This document shows, one piece after another, positions 22,973 through 34,137 of a stretch of 64,000 nucleotides of DNA. The first letter of the stretch is position 1; each line of letters starts with the position of its first letter. This stretch comes from Rhizopus sp. PT2906 (lineage: Eukaryota; Mucoromycota; Mucoromycetes; Mucorales; Rhizopodaceae), in contig JAMYHX010000120.1 of assembly GCA_025529335.1 (NCBI GenBank), positions 88,701 to 152,700 of the forward strand. The letters are read 5' to 3'. Position numbers and translations under genes: made by a program. The notes under the pieces were generated by a model, which was given only the letters and a program-made list of their open reading frames with translations, was not told where the DNA came from and did not search any database.

Positions 22973-25900
22973 ATGGTCAAAGTCACTTCAGAATTCATTT
23001 CGATCGGTTGCAATAGAACAGCTCATGCTGCCTGCTGGGGTCATGATGGTCTTGTTGCATTCGGTGCTGATAAGTTGATTGCTCTTTATTATCCTTTGGC
23101 AAGAAATACTTTCATTTCTTTCTTTTTTTTTTGCGCTAATATATGTTTCTATTAGGATGAGAGTAGCAAAGGCGTGACAGAGACATTACCTGGTCATAAA
23201 GGAAGAGTCAACTGTTTATCTTTTGTTGAAAGAGGTCCTTATATAATATAAGAAAAATAAAAAACATAAAGCTAACAATGTCAAAAGGCAGTGAAGACAA
23301 ACTTGAGGATGTTGCTTTAATATCAGGTTCTGCAGACTATACAGCTAAAGTTTGGAAAAAAGATAATACTGGAAAGGTTCTTGTTACAAAAGCGTGTTCT
23401 TGTTAGTTATACTCATAAGGATCTTTAGTGGATCAATTCAGCAACGATGGAGGGTCATACCGGAGCAGTAGAGACCATCGCCTGTATGCGTGCACATTTT
23501 ATCGAGACAGAAACAGATATCATTGTCACTGGTTCATCCGATGGAACCATTCGTGTGTGGGAACGTCGTATTGTAGATGATGGCTCAGGTTGGATATAAT
23601 TTGAACAGTTTAAATTCAAGGGTATTAATCTTGATCATAGACGAGGTTACTTGCAAGCAAGTGATCAACAACGGAAACAAGTATCCAATGTCTTTAGCAT
23701 TGTCTTATCTTCCAAATAGTAGAGGTAATCAGGAGATGAATAAGGAAAAAAAAATCAGAAGGAGGAAAGCTCAATGTATCTATGTTAGTCCCAATTCTTG
23801 CCAGTGGACACACTGACAAAGTGATCACAATCTATGTTTATCAGTCTACCACAAAGGAATTCAAAAAGGTGCACACATTGCAGGGCCATGACAATTGGGT
23901 CCGCGACTTGGCGTTTGCAACTTATACAGGACAAGGCAATGAAAGCATCAATAATTCGTTCAAGAAGGGTGATTTGATGCTTGCAAGTGCAAGTCAAGAC
24001 AAATATATTCGTCTTTGGAAGATATCTCCTCATGTGCCTGCACCTACGCAACAACAACAACAACAACAACAGGAAGATAATGGTCTCAGCAGTGATCTGT
24101 TGGATGCTTTAAAAGAAAGTGCGCTGTAAATGAAAAGTTGTCATGTAAAGAAGAAAAAGATAACTAAAAAAGGCAATTTGTAGATCTGGAGAACAATTAA
24201 GTACCAAAGCACATATAATTACTGTTGACGCTTGCCAGTACTCCTTAATGTTTGAAGCGCTTCTCATGGGTCATGATGATTGGGTATTTAGTGTTCAATG
24301 GCAAAAACCCTACATGGCAACAGGTAAGGAGGGTGTGCGTATATCAATATGGTTTAAATTGACGTATCCCTTTGTGTAGATGCAAGTGGTGAAAGACGAT
24401 TTGTTCAGCCCATGCGTCTTATTTCTGCCTCTATTGATAAGTCCATGATGATCTGGAGCCCTGAACCAAACACTGGTGTCTGGGTCAATGAAGTGCGTAT
24501 GGGTGATATCGGAGGAAGCACTTATTTGGGTTTCTGTGGTGCTATGTTCAGCCCAAATGGGAAACATATTGTCTCTCATGGAGCCAATGGTTCATTCCAT
24601 TTGTGGAAAGACAACTCTGAGATCGAAGGAGAGAATAACTGGTCGCCCAAGGTTGCTATCAGTGGTCACTTTAAATCTGTCGAAAGTCTTGCATGGGATC
24701 CCAAATCACGATATCTTCTTTCAACCAGGTTTGTAGTGTGCATCTTATTCTATACTGAATATTGACTTTCGGATTTAGTTTGGATCAGACAACACGATTG
24801 TTTGCTCCTTGGAATCGTACGGTCGATGGTCAAAATGTATCTACATGGCACGAAATGGGTCGTCCTCAGATCCATGGTTATGACCTCAAGTGTCTTGCTT
24901 TTATTCATGATTGGCAATTTGTAAGTGGAGCTGATGAAAAGGTTCTTCGTGTCTTTGATGCACCCAAGTCTTGTGTCGAAAGCCTGGCCTGCTTAACTGG
25001 AGATGGGAGTCTAAGAGAGGACATCGCAAGCCGACCCGTAGGCGCCAATTTGCCTGCCCTTGGTCTTTCTAATAAGGCTGTCTTTGAGGGAGATGTTGCT
25101 GAAGAAGAGACGGATGTCTCGAATGGTTTAGGCGCTCATGCATATACCTCGGCTACTCCTGAAGCATTAGCAGAAGTTATGCAACATCCTCCATATGAAG
25201 AACATCTGTTACAGTACACCTTGTGGCCAGAAGTAGAGAAACTTTATGGACATCTTTATGAACTTATTTCCGTCGACGTAAGCAGTGATAGCAAATACAT
25301 TGCCTCATCTTGTAAAGCAGCCACAGCTGAACATGCCATCGTCCGCCTATTCAATGCGTCTACTTGGAAAGAAATTAAGCACTCAATTGATGCACACGCT
25401 CTCACAGTGACACGCTGCAAATTTTCTCATAACAACCAATGGCTTTTGACTGTATCGAGAGATCGTCTATGGGCAATTTCTGAGCATAGAGAAGATGAAA
25501 TAGAACCATATAAGCTTGTTGCAAAGAACAAGGCGCATGCTAGAATCATCTGGGACTGTTCTTGGAGTCATGATGACAAGCTGTTTGTCACTGGCTCTCG
25601 TGATAAGACCTTCAAAGTATGGGCTCGCCCTGACCAAACCATTCCAAATTGGGTTTGTGTTTATACTGGCAAGTGTGATGAAGCAGTTACAGCAGTTGAT
25701 TTTGCACCGGATGCAGTAGATGGTGATAAGTAAGGATGCTAACATAGTAGCTATCACTTCCAAAAACTCACTTTATATAATAGATACATGATCGCTGTAG
25801 GATTAGAGAATGGACGTATTTTACTGTATACAACCGAGAATAGTCAACAGGTTGACAAGTGGACACTATGGCATGAATTTGATCAAAGGTGCGATAAATA

Positions 25901-26056
25901 GTTTATCTATACTTTATGACTAATCCATATCTTAGACTCTGTCATTTCGGTGTTGTCCGTTCTTTGGCATGGCGTGCAGTTACTCAAGATAGATTACTTC
26001 AGCTGGCTTCTGCAGGCGAAGATCACGCTGTAAGAATTTTCAATGTTGAATATTAG
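22973..26056 (+). CDS. ELP2: Elongator complex subunit 2 (WD40 protein)
   Basis: Elp2 is the double beta-propeller scaffold of Elongator, which makes the cm5U-type wobble modifications on tRNA. Many exons join into about 800 residues. Family marks are the N-terminal ISIGCNRTAHAACWG, LPGHKGRVNCLSF, MEGHTGAVETIAC, HDNWVRDLAF, LMGHDDWVFSVQWQ, the ISASIDKSMMIWSP block, VWVNEVRMGDIGG, GFCGAMFSPNGK and AHARIIWDCSWSHD in the second propeller. A Gln run encoded by (CAA)n at about 24048-24072 interrupts one loop. The C-terminus ends AGEDHAVRIFNVEY. It converges on the AIRIM-like gene with only 43 bp between stops. Confidence 0.93.
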
Positions 26057-26099
26057 AGATCCATGTAATATATTATTTCTTTCCCTTCCTTTTTACCTG

Positions 26100-26735
26100 T
26101 TAATCAACGCTCTCAAGCACTTTTTTAATGGTTGTAAACATTTTCATACGTTCAAACATATCTTCTAGTGTCTTTTTGTCTACATGAGATTCTTCTTGCC
26201 ATAATTCTAAAAGATGATATGCGTCTGTTGGTTCTGATAAACTTGATTGTATTTGACCAAACAGACTTATTTTATAGATATATTCTTGATTATATGAATA
26301 ATCAAGTAGTGATACCATTTCATATAAATCAGATACATCTACTGCTGCCACTTGAAGCATTGACTCGGTTGAAAGGGGTAAAGGAGTAGTCGTATGTTGT
26401 TGTTGAAGCACTTTTGTTACAAACTTATCTATGTCTCTTGTCAGCTCCGACCAGCGTAAACATACATCCTCATAGAGTCCAAGTAACACTTTTTGTTTCT
26501 CGATCAAGGAACTTATGGAATCTGTCTGCTTAAACAAAAGTTTGTCCTGATCGATATTGTATCTTTCTATAGTTTTTGGTAGTTCTAGTGTAGATTTACG
26601 TTGCGCGACTATATTGCAAATAGACTGTAGTGTAGATAAGGATTTTGCTTGAATATCTGCCCAAGTATTATAAAGAGTTTTAGCTCGATTCAGCAGTTGC
26701 CATGTCGTATTGCGCTGTTGTATGAGCTGTTGCAT
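26100..26735 (-). CDS. AIRIM/C1orf109-like coiled-coil protein
   Basis: A single-exon gene of 211 residues, almost wholly helical. Its layout recalls human AIRIM (C1orf109), a subunit of the 55LCC ATPase complex in late 60S ribosome maturation. Shared features are an N-terminal amphipathic helix (LIQQRNTTWQLLNRAK), a central IEKQKVLLGLYEDVCLRW block, a spacer, then VSDLYEMVSLLDYSYNQEYI and a following Tyr-rich helix. Similarity is by pattern only and may be wrong. The ATG at 26735 was chosen; an in-frame ATG at 26762 would add nine residues. It runs convergent to ELP2 and divergent from the uL2 gene. Confidence 0.5.
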   Translation of the reverse strand: MQQLIQQRNTTWQLLNRAKTLYNTWADIQAKSLSTLQSICNIVAQRKSTLELPKTIERYNIDQDKLLFKQTDSISSLIEKQKVLLGLYEDVCLRWSELTRDIDKFVTKVLQQQHTTTPLPLSTESMLQVAAVDVSDLYEMVSLLDYSYNQEYIYKISLFGQIQSSLSEPTDAYHLLELWQEESHVDKKTLEDMFERMKMFTTIKKVLESVD

Positions 26736-27163
26736 ATTGAAAAGAGCAAAAAAAACGTGCAAGCCACAGTTCCTATTGGAGAAATTGGATTACCGCCCCT
26801 CCATGCCCGACCTCAACAGCACATAGAGCCCCGCAGAAGCCATGAAACTCCCTCTTCTCCTCCCTACACCTAATTAAGGGTATGTATATTCAAAGATGAA
26901 CTATATTTTGTGATAATAGAGGGATGGATGATGATGGATGTGTGGATTATATGGATGGATGCGATATGCTTACAATCATTTCGAGCAAAAAAGATCAGAG
27001 AGAGAGAGAGAGAGAGCTGTGCTGAAGGAGGGGGGAAAATTGGAATGAAGAGCAATTGGGGACAATGTTCAATGACGATACATCCACATCCACACACACA
27101 CATATTTAAAAAAAGAAAGAGAGCAGTTATTAATACGCAATTTTGATTATAGATTAGTCAAAT
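26736..27163. promoter_or_regulatory. Divergent promoter region with a GC-rich island and GA repeat
   Basis: This lies between the AIRIM-like gene (minus) and the uL2 gene (plus). The first 110 bp or so (about 26765-26875) are clearly richer in G and C than the surroundings. A (GA)n tract sits at about 26998-27016. A GATGGATG-type direct repeat lies at 26920-26962. The uL2 gene is expected to be strongly expressed, so control elements are likely here, though I recognise none. Confidence 0.45.
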
Positions 27164-27976
27164 ATGGGTCGCGTCATTCGTGCTCAAAGAAAAGGTGCTG
27201 GAAGTATCTTCAAATCTCACACCGTTGGCCGTAAGGGTGCCGCCAAACTCAGAGTTTTCGATTTTGCCGAACGCCATGGTTACATTCGTGGTATTGTAAA
27301 GGAGATCGTCCACGATCCCGGTAGAGGTGCTCCTCTTGCCAAGGTTGTCTTCCGTGACCCTTACAAGTAAGTGTTGACAGCTTCTTAAATATGCTTTATT
27401 GACCTCATGATTAGGTACAAGCTCCGTACTGAAACCTTCATTGCCACCGAAGGTATGTACACTGGTCAATTCATCTATGCCGGTAAGAAGGCTTCTTTGA
27501 ACATTGGTAATGTCATGCCTTTGTCCTCTATGCCTGAAGGTACTGTCATCTGTAACGTTGAAGAAAAGGTTGGTGACCGTGGTGCTATCGCTCGTACTTC
27601 TGGTAACTATGCCACCATCATCGGTCACGGTGATGACGGTAAGACTCGTATTCGTCTCCCCTCTGGTTCCAAGAAGGTCATTCCCTCCACCTCTCGTGCT
27701 GTCGTCGGTATCGTTGCCGGTGGTGGTCGTATTGACAAGCCCCTCTTGAAGGCCGGTCGTGCCTACCACAAATTCAAGGTTAAGCGTAACAGCTGGCCCA
27801 AGACTCGTGGTGTTGCCATGAACCCCGTTGACCACCCTCACGGTGGTGGTAACCATCAACACATTGGTAAGGCTTCTACCATGGCCCGTGACTCTCCTGC
27901 TGGTCAAAAGGTCGGTTTGATTGCTGCCCGTCGTACTGGTCTCCTCCGTGGTACCAAGAAGATCAAGGATGCTTAA
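27164..27976 (+). CDS. RPL2: Cytosolic ribosomal protein uL2 (L8)
   Basis: uL2 is a core protein of the large subunit near the peptidyl-transferase centre. Two exons (27164 to about 27367, and from about 27416) give 254 residues, the standard length. The start MGRVIRAQRKGAGSIFKSH and the signature PVDHPHGGGNHQHIG with its conserved His are complete. Codon use is strongly biased (GGT, CGT, CTC, AAG), unlike its neighbours, as expected for a highly expressed gene. That bias creates a long spurious reverse-strand reading frame. Confidence 0.98.
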
Positions 27977-28136
27977 ACGTCTTGATTTTGCTATTAATAA
28001 ACACACGAGTAATCATGTATTATATCTCCTTAATATTTATTTTGCCTTTTTTATGTAAGCTAAAGATGTGACTGTGTAAAATGATAAAACTTCAGTTCCC
28101 AAAAGGGTTCTTTTTCTCTTTCTTTCACTAGTAAAG

Positions 28137-28549
28137 ATGCTTTCAAACTTTGTACGTTCAACCCTCATTCGTCGTGCATTGTATTCAACACAGGCAGACG
28201 CCTTGGAAGGCTTAAGTGCAGGCGAAAAGCATATTTACACAAAGCTTTCCGAAGCACTCACTCCCCACAAACTGCAAGTGACCGATGTTTCAGGTAATGC
28301 CTTTTTTTATTACAAAGTATAAATAAACCAACGTTTTGTCTATTGAAAGGGGGTTGTGGATCTATGTACGCTATTAATATTGCATCTAAAAAATTCGAAG
28401 GAATGAGCATTGTTAAACAGCATAGAATGGTTAATGAAGTTTTGAAAGAAGAAATCAAGGGAATGCATGGTCTTCAGGTATATATAAATATTTTTATATA
28501 GAAAAGTTCTTTATTCATTCTTTTATAGCTCAAGACAACAGCCAAATAA
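28137..28549 (+). CDS. Mitochondrial BolA-like protein (BOLA3/Bol3)
   Basis: BolA3 proteins work with monothiol glutaredoxin Grx5 and Nfu1 late in Fe-S cluster transfer to lipoate synthase and complex II. Three exons give about 101 residues. The N-terminus MLSNFVRSTLIRRALYST is a presequence. The BolA fold follows: YTKLSEALTPHKLQVTDVSG, the Cys-bearing GGCGSMYAINIASKKFEG, and IVKQHRMVNEVLKEEIKGMH with the invariant His. The Cys in GCGSMY is the family's cluster ligand. Its 3' end faces a Fanzor relic. Confidence 0.92.
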
Positions 28550-28681
28550 TGTTAAAAGTAGTAGTTTATCTTTACTAGTATTTCTATTATACAAAAATTT
28601 AGTAAAAATCAAAGTTTTTGGATCAAGTAAAATTATCAGACATCTTCTTTACCTGCAACAATCTTTATTCAAGAAGGGAAA

Positions 28682-28696
28682 CCGTGTTCATTACGG
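28682..28696 (-). other. Small hairpin past the end of the first Fanzor relic
   Basis: On the minus strand CCGT-AATGAAC-ACGG forms a 4-bp stem with a 7-base loop, 16 bp downstream of the coding end. TnpB and Fanzor guide RNAs are made from the region around and after the 3' end of the gene. A second Fanzor relic has a hairpin in the same place. A role is inference. Confidence 0.35.
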
Positions 28697-28712
28697 CGAT
28701 TTTATACAGCAT

Positions 28713-30312
28713 TTAATTTCTTCTATACTTAGAAGGTCGACCCCTTCCATCCCAAATTGAAAGAGAAATAGAGAGCATATTCTTGCAAGAGTTGATATCT
28801 CGTTGCCATAATGTCTTGCAGATATTACAAACCAGAACATTACAGCCTTTCAATCCAGACATTCTTGCAAGAGGATCGTTGTTACAAGCATTGCAAACTT
28901 TTGAAGTTTTGTATTCATCAATTGTAATAGCGATGAGATCTCCAGCTGCTTCTCTTCTTTTTACCGCCCGCCAAAAAACGCCAGTGACACCACACCTGTT
29001 TCCCTTCAGCTTTATTGAGTCTTTGCCAAACATTCCCGCACCAAAGACAACAAGGGCACTTTCTCTTTTTCTATTCGGATCTTTGCGGGCTTCCACTTTC
29101 TCTTCTTTCTTTTCTTCTTATTATACTTGGCTCCTCTGTGTACAAGCATGTTTACCATTTCTTCTGCCGCTCTTTGTTTGCCTTAATACATGAAGAAACG
29201 ATCCTTTGCTGTCTTGTAATCATAAAATGCGAATAATGTGCCAACATGGGTAAGAATGTGTTCGATATAGAGGAGATAAGCAGCACATTCAGCTGTTTTA
29301 GCAGAGGGTATATTGTTTTCAATTTCTTTTATGCCCTTTTCAGCCTTAAGTCTTTCTTGCTTTTTAATGTACTTTGTCGAACCTGTCATGTGATAATACT
29401 CTGCTGTTGAGCAGCACCTTATCTGATGATTGGTTGTATCGAAGCCAACTGCAGCAGTGAACACACTATTTCTTCCAGGATCAAGAAACATGGGCTGGTA
29501 TGTTTGCTTTACTTCTTCCAAGCCAAAATCTCCAAGCTCTAAATCAATGTTTGCTGCTAAAGAGGTATCTTTTGTTGTTCTTTTGTTGATTATAAAATCA
29601 ACTGTAAATCCATCAGACTTGACAGTATTTGCAAACATGATCTTGTTGCTTTAATTGGGAAGCAAAGCGTCGATACTATTCAAATAAACAAAAAGAGATT
29701 ACTGAGTATTGTACATGTAGGCAATCTGAAGACGAGATTTTACCTATTGATTCGTAGTTTTTTGAAATTAAAAACTCTGTAGAACATTTTTAGCTGATCG
29801 TTATAGCCCCGCGATAAAGGTTCTTTAACAAAGGCAGATAGAGAATTTGCGCTGATATTGATAAATCTCCAGTGCAACGATGGGCTTGTCAATGCAGAAA
29901 AAAGTCTAGGCAGAGGCAATCTCCTAACATCATATGCATGATGGTCTTTATACTCTGCTTCATATGTCGATAATATGTGCAGGATACAAGGCAAAAAAGT
30001 ATTTGGAGATGCAGAGAGATCTTTTAGTGTTACTTGTGTGATTATAAGCTGTTGCAATGGCAGGCAAACTTCATCAATTGCTGTTTTTGTTTCTTGAGTG
30101 AAAGTAACACCTTGCGGCCATTTAGGTTCTCCTTTGCATACAGATTGATAGCAATAGTCATAGGCTATCTTCTTCACGTCTTGGTACGCCATTGACTATA
30201 AATCACGAATTGTTTACAGTAGAATATTTCACATAAAAAATGGAACTTACCACAAAAGTGTTTTGAATAAGATACGAAAGGTATTTAAGCAATCTTGCTT
30301 CAAAGTTCTCGA
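28713..30312 (-). pseudogene. Fanzor (TnpB-like nuclease) relic 1, truncated and interrupted
   Basis: Fanzors are eukaryotic TnpB homologues carried by transposons and act as RNA-guided DNA endonucleases when intact. Reading the minus strand, blocks run in order: VENFEARLLKYLSYL (exon 30312-30251), a helical region with RRLPLPRLFSAL, FANTVKSDGFTVDF, the RuvC-I block DPGRNSVFTAAVGFD, ITIDEYKTSKVCNAC (RuvC-II Glu plus zinc-ribbon Cys pair), VCNICKTLW (second Cys pair) and QRDINSCKNML (RuvC-III Asp). All three RuvC acids and four Cys persist. Breaks are TAA at 29651-29653, TAA at 29183-29185 and a frameshift near 29085-29110. The N-terminal part seen in the second locus is absent, and the GPATCH1 end at 30571 leaves no room for it. 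It is inserted between two convergent genes. Confidence 0.82.
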
Positions 30313-30570
30313 CTATACAATTTGTATATGCAGTTGTTAGTTAAATACATGCTACAATGCTACATGCATGATTTCATAAAAATTAAAGTTTATTTATAAT
30401 AGAAAGCGTATAATTTAAAAGTGGTATTCGTAAAAATTTACATGTTGAAAGGAATGGCATAGTCATAAAGAAATCATAATTGTAAGCATAAGCTTGTTTC
30501 ATGATCACATGACATGTAACATATTTGTTTTATTGTATATATATTAGAATGATTAAATAAATCTAAGTCA

Positions 30571-33500
30571 TCACCATAAATCTGCAGCACGTAAGCGTCC
30601 TTCTCTTCTTCGACCATCATTGCTTTCATTACTTCTATAGCTCAAGACTGGTTCTTTCTCAACCCACAATTCTTCATAATCATCTTCCTCTGTATGATGC
30701 TTATGCTTACGTGATTTATGCTTCTCGCTTTTATGCTTTTTACTCTTTCTGTCACGGCTTCTACTCCTCTTACGACTGCTCTTGTGCTTTCTTTCCCGAC
30801 TTCTGCTTCGCTTATGACTATGTCTACTACTACTATCTGGACTACTTCTTCTTGATCTATGCAATCGACTACTTCTATGCTCTTGATGTGAAGTGGGTCG
30901 TTCGTCCGGTGACCTTTTGCTTTCTTCATCAGACTCATCAGATACAGACACACGACGACGCTTGCTCACTGTCGACCTCGGTTTGAATGGCTGAACCACT
31001 TTCTCTTCAGAGACAATATTTGGCAGTCCTGTCGTACCTTGTTCACGTCTTTCGGAGGCTCGCTTGAACATGGGTCTAAAGACCTCTGTTGTTGGTTCAG
31101 GCTTATTGTTTGTTTGAATAGGTATCTCGGCTGTAGGTGCCTTTGGAGGAGGTAATGGTCCGATCACTTCATCATCACTACTCTCCTGTCGACTCACCAT
31201 AAGAGATGTTTCCTCTTCCTTTTCCTTTTCTTGCTCTTCATCTTCAGAATCTGTGTCTTCAAAAATTGCTTTAAAAATATCCATGGAGGGTCGTTCATAG
31301 TCCAAATCTTTGTCGTCTTGTAACCCATCTTCACCTGGTTGTTCTTGTCCTGCATTATTACTGACAGCGATCTCCTGGGTAATACCAGTCGTTGGTGCTT
31401 TACTATCGTCTGATGATGATGCTCTTTCTGAAGGTTTTGGTATGACTGATTTCAGTAAAGGATCATCAGATGTTTCGGCAGAAGTAAATGTTAATGGCAT
31501 TCTTTCGTTCAGCATTGCCTCCATCGCTTCTTTGCTCAGCGCTTCTTTAGATCCAGCTTGAGATCGACCAGCTGCCGCATCAGTAGGTGCAGTGATATTT
31601 GGATGTGGATTAGGAACATTAAATCGCTTGCAGACAAGTCTACTAGGATAAAATGGCTTTACTGTACGAGTAAGAGCGCCAAACATTTTCATTGCTGCCG
31701 CTTCTGCTTCTTGTGTTGGCTAATAGAAACGTTAGAGGAAAGAAGAGTGGCACGTTTCTGGATCTTACTTGTTTCTTTTCAGGCTCGGGCACTGCCTTTG
31801 CTCTTTCTTCCTTTTCCTTGCGATATTGTTCTTCAGTCTTTAATCCGCCTTCAAAAGAGATCACTTCGACGTTTTTAGCTGCATCTGACGCTGATGTAAA
31901 TCGACCGCTCATCATAGCACTGATGGGCCTAAATATTCTAGCAGCCTTTGCAAACTCGTCCATTTCCTTCATAGCAGCATCATATGTCAAGCCCTCAGGG
32001 ATAGGCAGTACCTTTTTCGGGATTCCGTCCTCTGTGAGCATACCTGCATGATTTTCCAAATAATTTCGATATCTTTCTTGTTTCTTTGGATTATCACCAA
32101 ACGGCATAAATCCTTTCAAAGCTAATAGGGCGACGTCCTTTGGTACAGAAGGGAAGTCGGTAAGTTGAGATTTATCTTTTCCGCTATCCACAAAGAATCG
32201 GATAGCTTGATCAAGTCTGTCCTTGGAGTGTTTTGGAATATAGTCAAAGACAGAACGATGCTCGATTGGCTTTTCTCCAAGCGCTAGTCCTCTTTCTTCA
32301 AATGAAAATACACTCTCTTTATTGACGTCCATTGATTTTACCGAATCTTCCAATGGCGCATGTTGACCCGTGAAGTCAGATGGAACAACTGGAGGTGGAT
32401 ACCTAAGGTGATAAAGATATGTTGGTGGATGAATCTCTCGAAAATCCTTCTTATTATTTACCATTTACCAATCTGTTCGTTCTGTTGAGATACGTGAAAT
32501 CCTTTCAACGGTGGTCTTCCATCAGAACATCTAGCCTTGGCCAATTCCCGGTAATGATCCTCCTCCTGTTCTCTTTTACGCTTCCTTTCTTGTGCTTTGA
32601 GCTCATCTCTTGTCATACCACCTTCATCATCATAAAGCACTCTATGATAGTTTCTTGCCGATCTATCTCCGTAAATGTCCTCTTCATCTTCCTCTTCTTC
32701 AAATGCACCTAATCCAAACGCGTCTCCAGTCGTGTTCTTGTCAAAGATGCCAAATTTTGAGCGTTTCTTATTCTCTTCTTCTTGGTTTTTCTTTGCCAAT
32801 TCACGCAGTCTTTTCATTTCAGCAATTTCTGGCACAGATGTCGCCAAGTCAAAGCCTAGACCGTATGTATCTCTTTTGATCTGAAAGCTTTGAATAGGGG
32901 TATCACGAGGAGCAAAGGTAATATCGTTCAACAACTCATCATCCTCGTCCTCGTCCTCCTCCATTCCTTCCTTTGGCCGCTTAACCAACCTTGGGCCAAT
33001 ACCTTGTCCTGGACGCCAGCCCATTTTGCGTAGTAATCGAACGCCTATGGGATCTTTGGATGGACCAAACATGTCGATTAAGCTACTTCCAATGATTCCC
33101 AACTCACTTCCTCTTTTTTCGTCTTCTTCCTGCTGCTGTTTTCGGCGTGCTGCCAGTTCTCGTTCGGTTCCTCCTAAGATATCAAACTCTTCTGTTGCTA
33201 CCAGCTTACGAGACCCTGCTAGATCCTATATACACCAGGTTGATTAGTCTTGGTGATGTTTGGCTGTTTACTTTTTTTTTTTTTTTACTTGTAAATCTTC
33301 TTCGTCCATAAAATCTTCAGGTTTAGCTTCCTTTCTTTCAGTGCGTGCATTGCGAGAAGAAACGAAATTGGTGGGTTCCCAGCCTATAAAATATATTAAT
33401 GATCTACATCATATACAGTTTTACTGTATCTTTACCTTCTTTAGATCCAACTGTGTTGAAATAACCAGCAGAAAAGCCTCCAGTGAATGCACCGTGAAAC

Positions 33501-33670
33501 CTTCGACGTCCCTTTTCGTCTCTTGCCTCTTGTTTCCAAACAGGAACAAATTGGCCAGCATCGGCTCTTCCAGCTCTGCGATCTCTTTCTGTTTGTTCTG
33601 GGAAAGCTGTACCAAACACCACAAAGCTTTCTGTTGGTGTCTTTGGTTCTGTGATGTCGCTGCTGTACAT
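30571..33670 (-). CDS. G-patch domain protein GPATCH1 (TGH-like) with RS-rich tail
   Basis: A nuclear splicing-associated protein; the G-patch typically activates DEAH helicases. At least five exons give about 930 residues. The N-terminus has the DUF1604 region: GRRRFHGAFTGGFSAGYFNT and VGSKEGWEP. The G-patch follows (VRLLRKMGWRPGQGIGPRL). The middle carries EDIYGDRSARNYHRVLYDD and FVPPPVVPSDF-like elements. The last exon (31722-30571) is acidic, then becomes an Arg/Ser/Lys/His-rich tail (SRSRERKHKSSRKRSRSR). The domain order matches GPATCH1. The ATG at 33670 gives MYSSDITEPK; a further upstream exon cannot be excluded. Confidence 0.88.
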
Positions 33671-34137
33671 AAAAAATTATGCTAACGAAAAAAAAAAAAA
33701 ATCGACAGTGTAAATGTGACACTTATTTAACAAGGACAACAATGTGAGCCATCAAACATATATTACACTTTTTTTGCTTGTTGTAGCAGTATTATCGGAT
33801 TGATCAGATATGCATTGATTAATACAATAAACTTTATAATGTGTGGGACGATGATTATTAAATTTGACAAGACAATGGCTACGATAAACACCCATCTTGA
33901 ATTATTAAGAGGCATGAATGAACCTATTATGTACACTCTCTGTCTCTGTCTTGATATTCAATGACTCTCTTTTTATGGTGAATACTACGACGAAGCTATT
34001 CCTTTCAATAACGGATAATAAATGTTCCGCCCTGGTTTTATGAGTCAATTGGCTTCCGAAATTTTTTCTCTCCTTATATTTTTAGAAAATACAAAAAAAA
34101 TCTTTTTTTCTCTTGTTAATCAGTCGAGTTGCTAAAC
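33671..34137. promoter_or_regulatory. Divergent promoter between GPATCH1 and the PPR gene
   Basis: A 467-bp stretch with pyrimidine-rich tracts next to both starts. It contains one 41-codon open frame from ATG at about 33840 with no family likeness, perhaps an upstream reading frame. Nothing else is recognised. Confidence 0.4.

Noticed and set aside
27158..28006. A 282-codon reverse-strand open frame across the uL2 gene
   Set aside because: It is a shadow created by the strong codon bias of uL2 on the other strand; its Thr/Gly/Val-rich composition matches no family.
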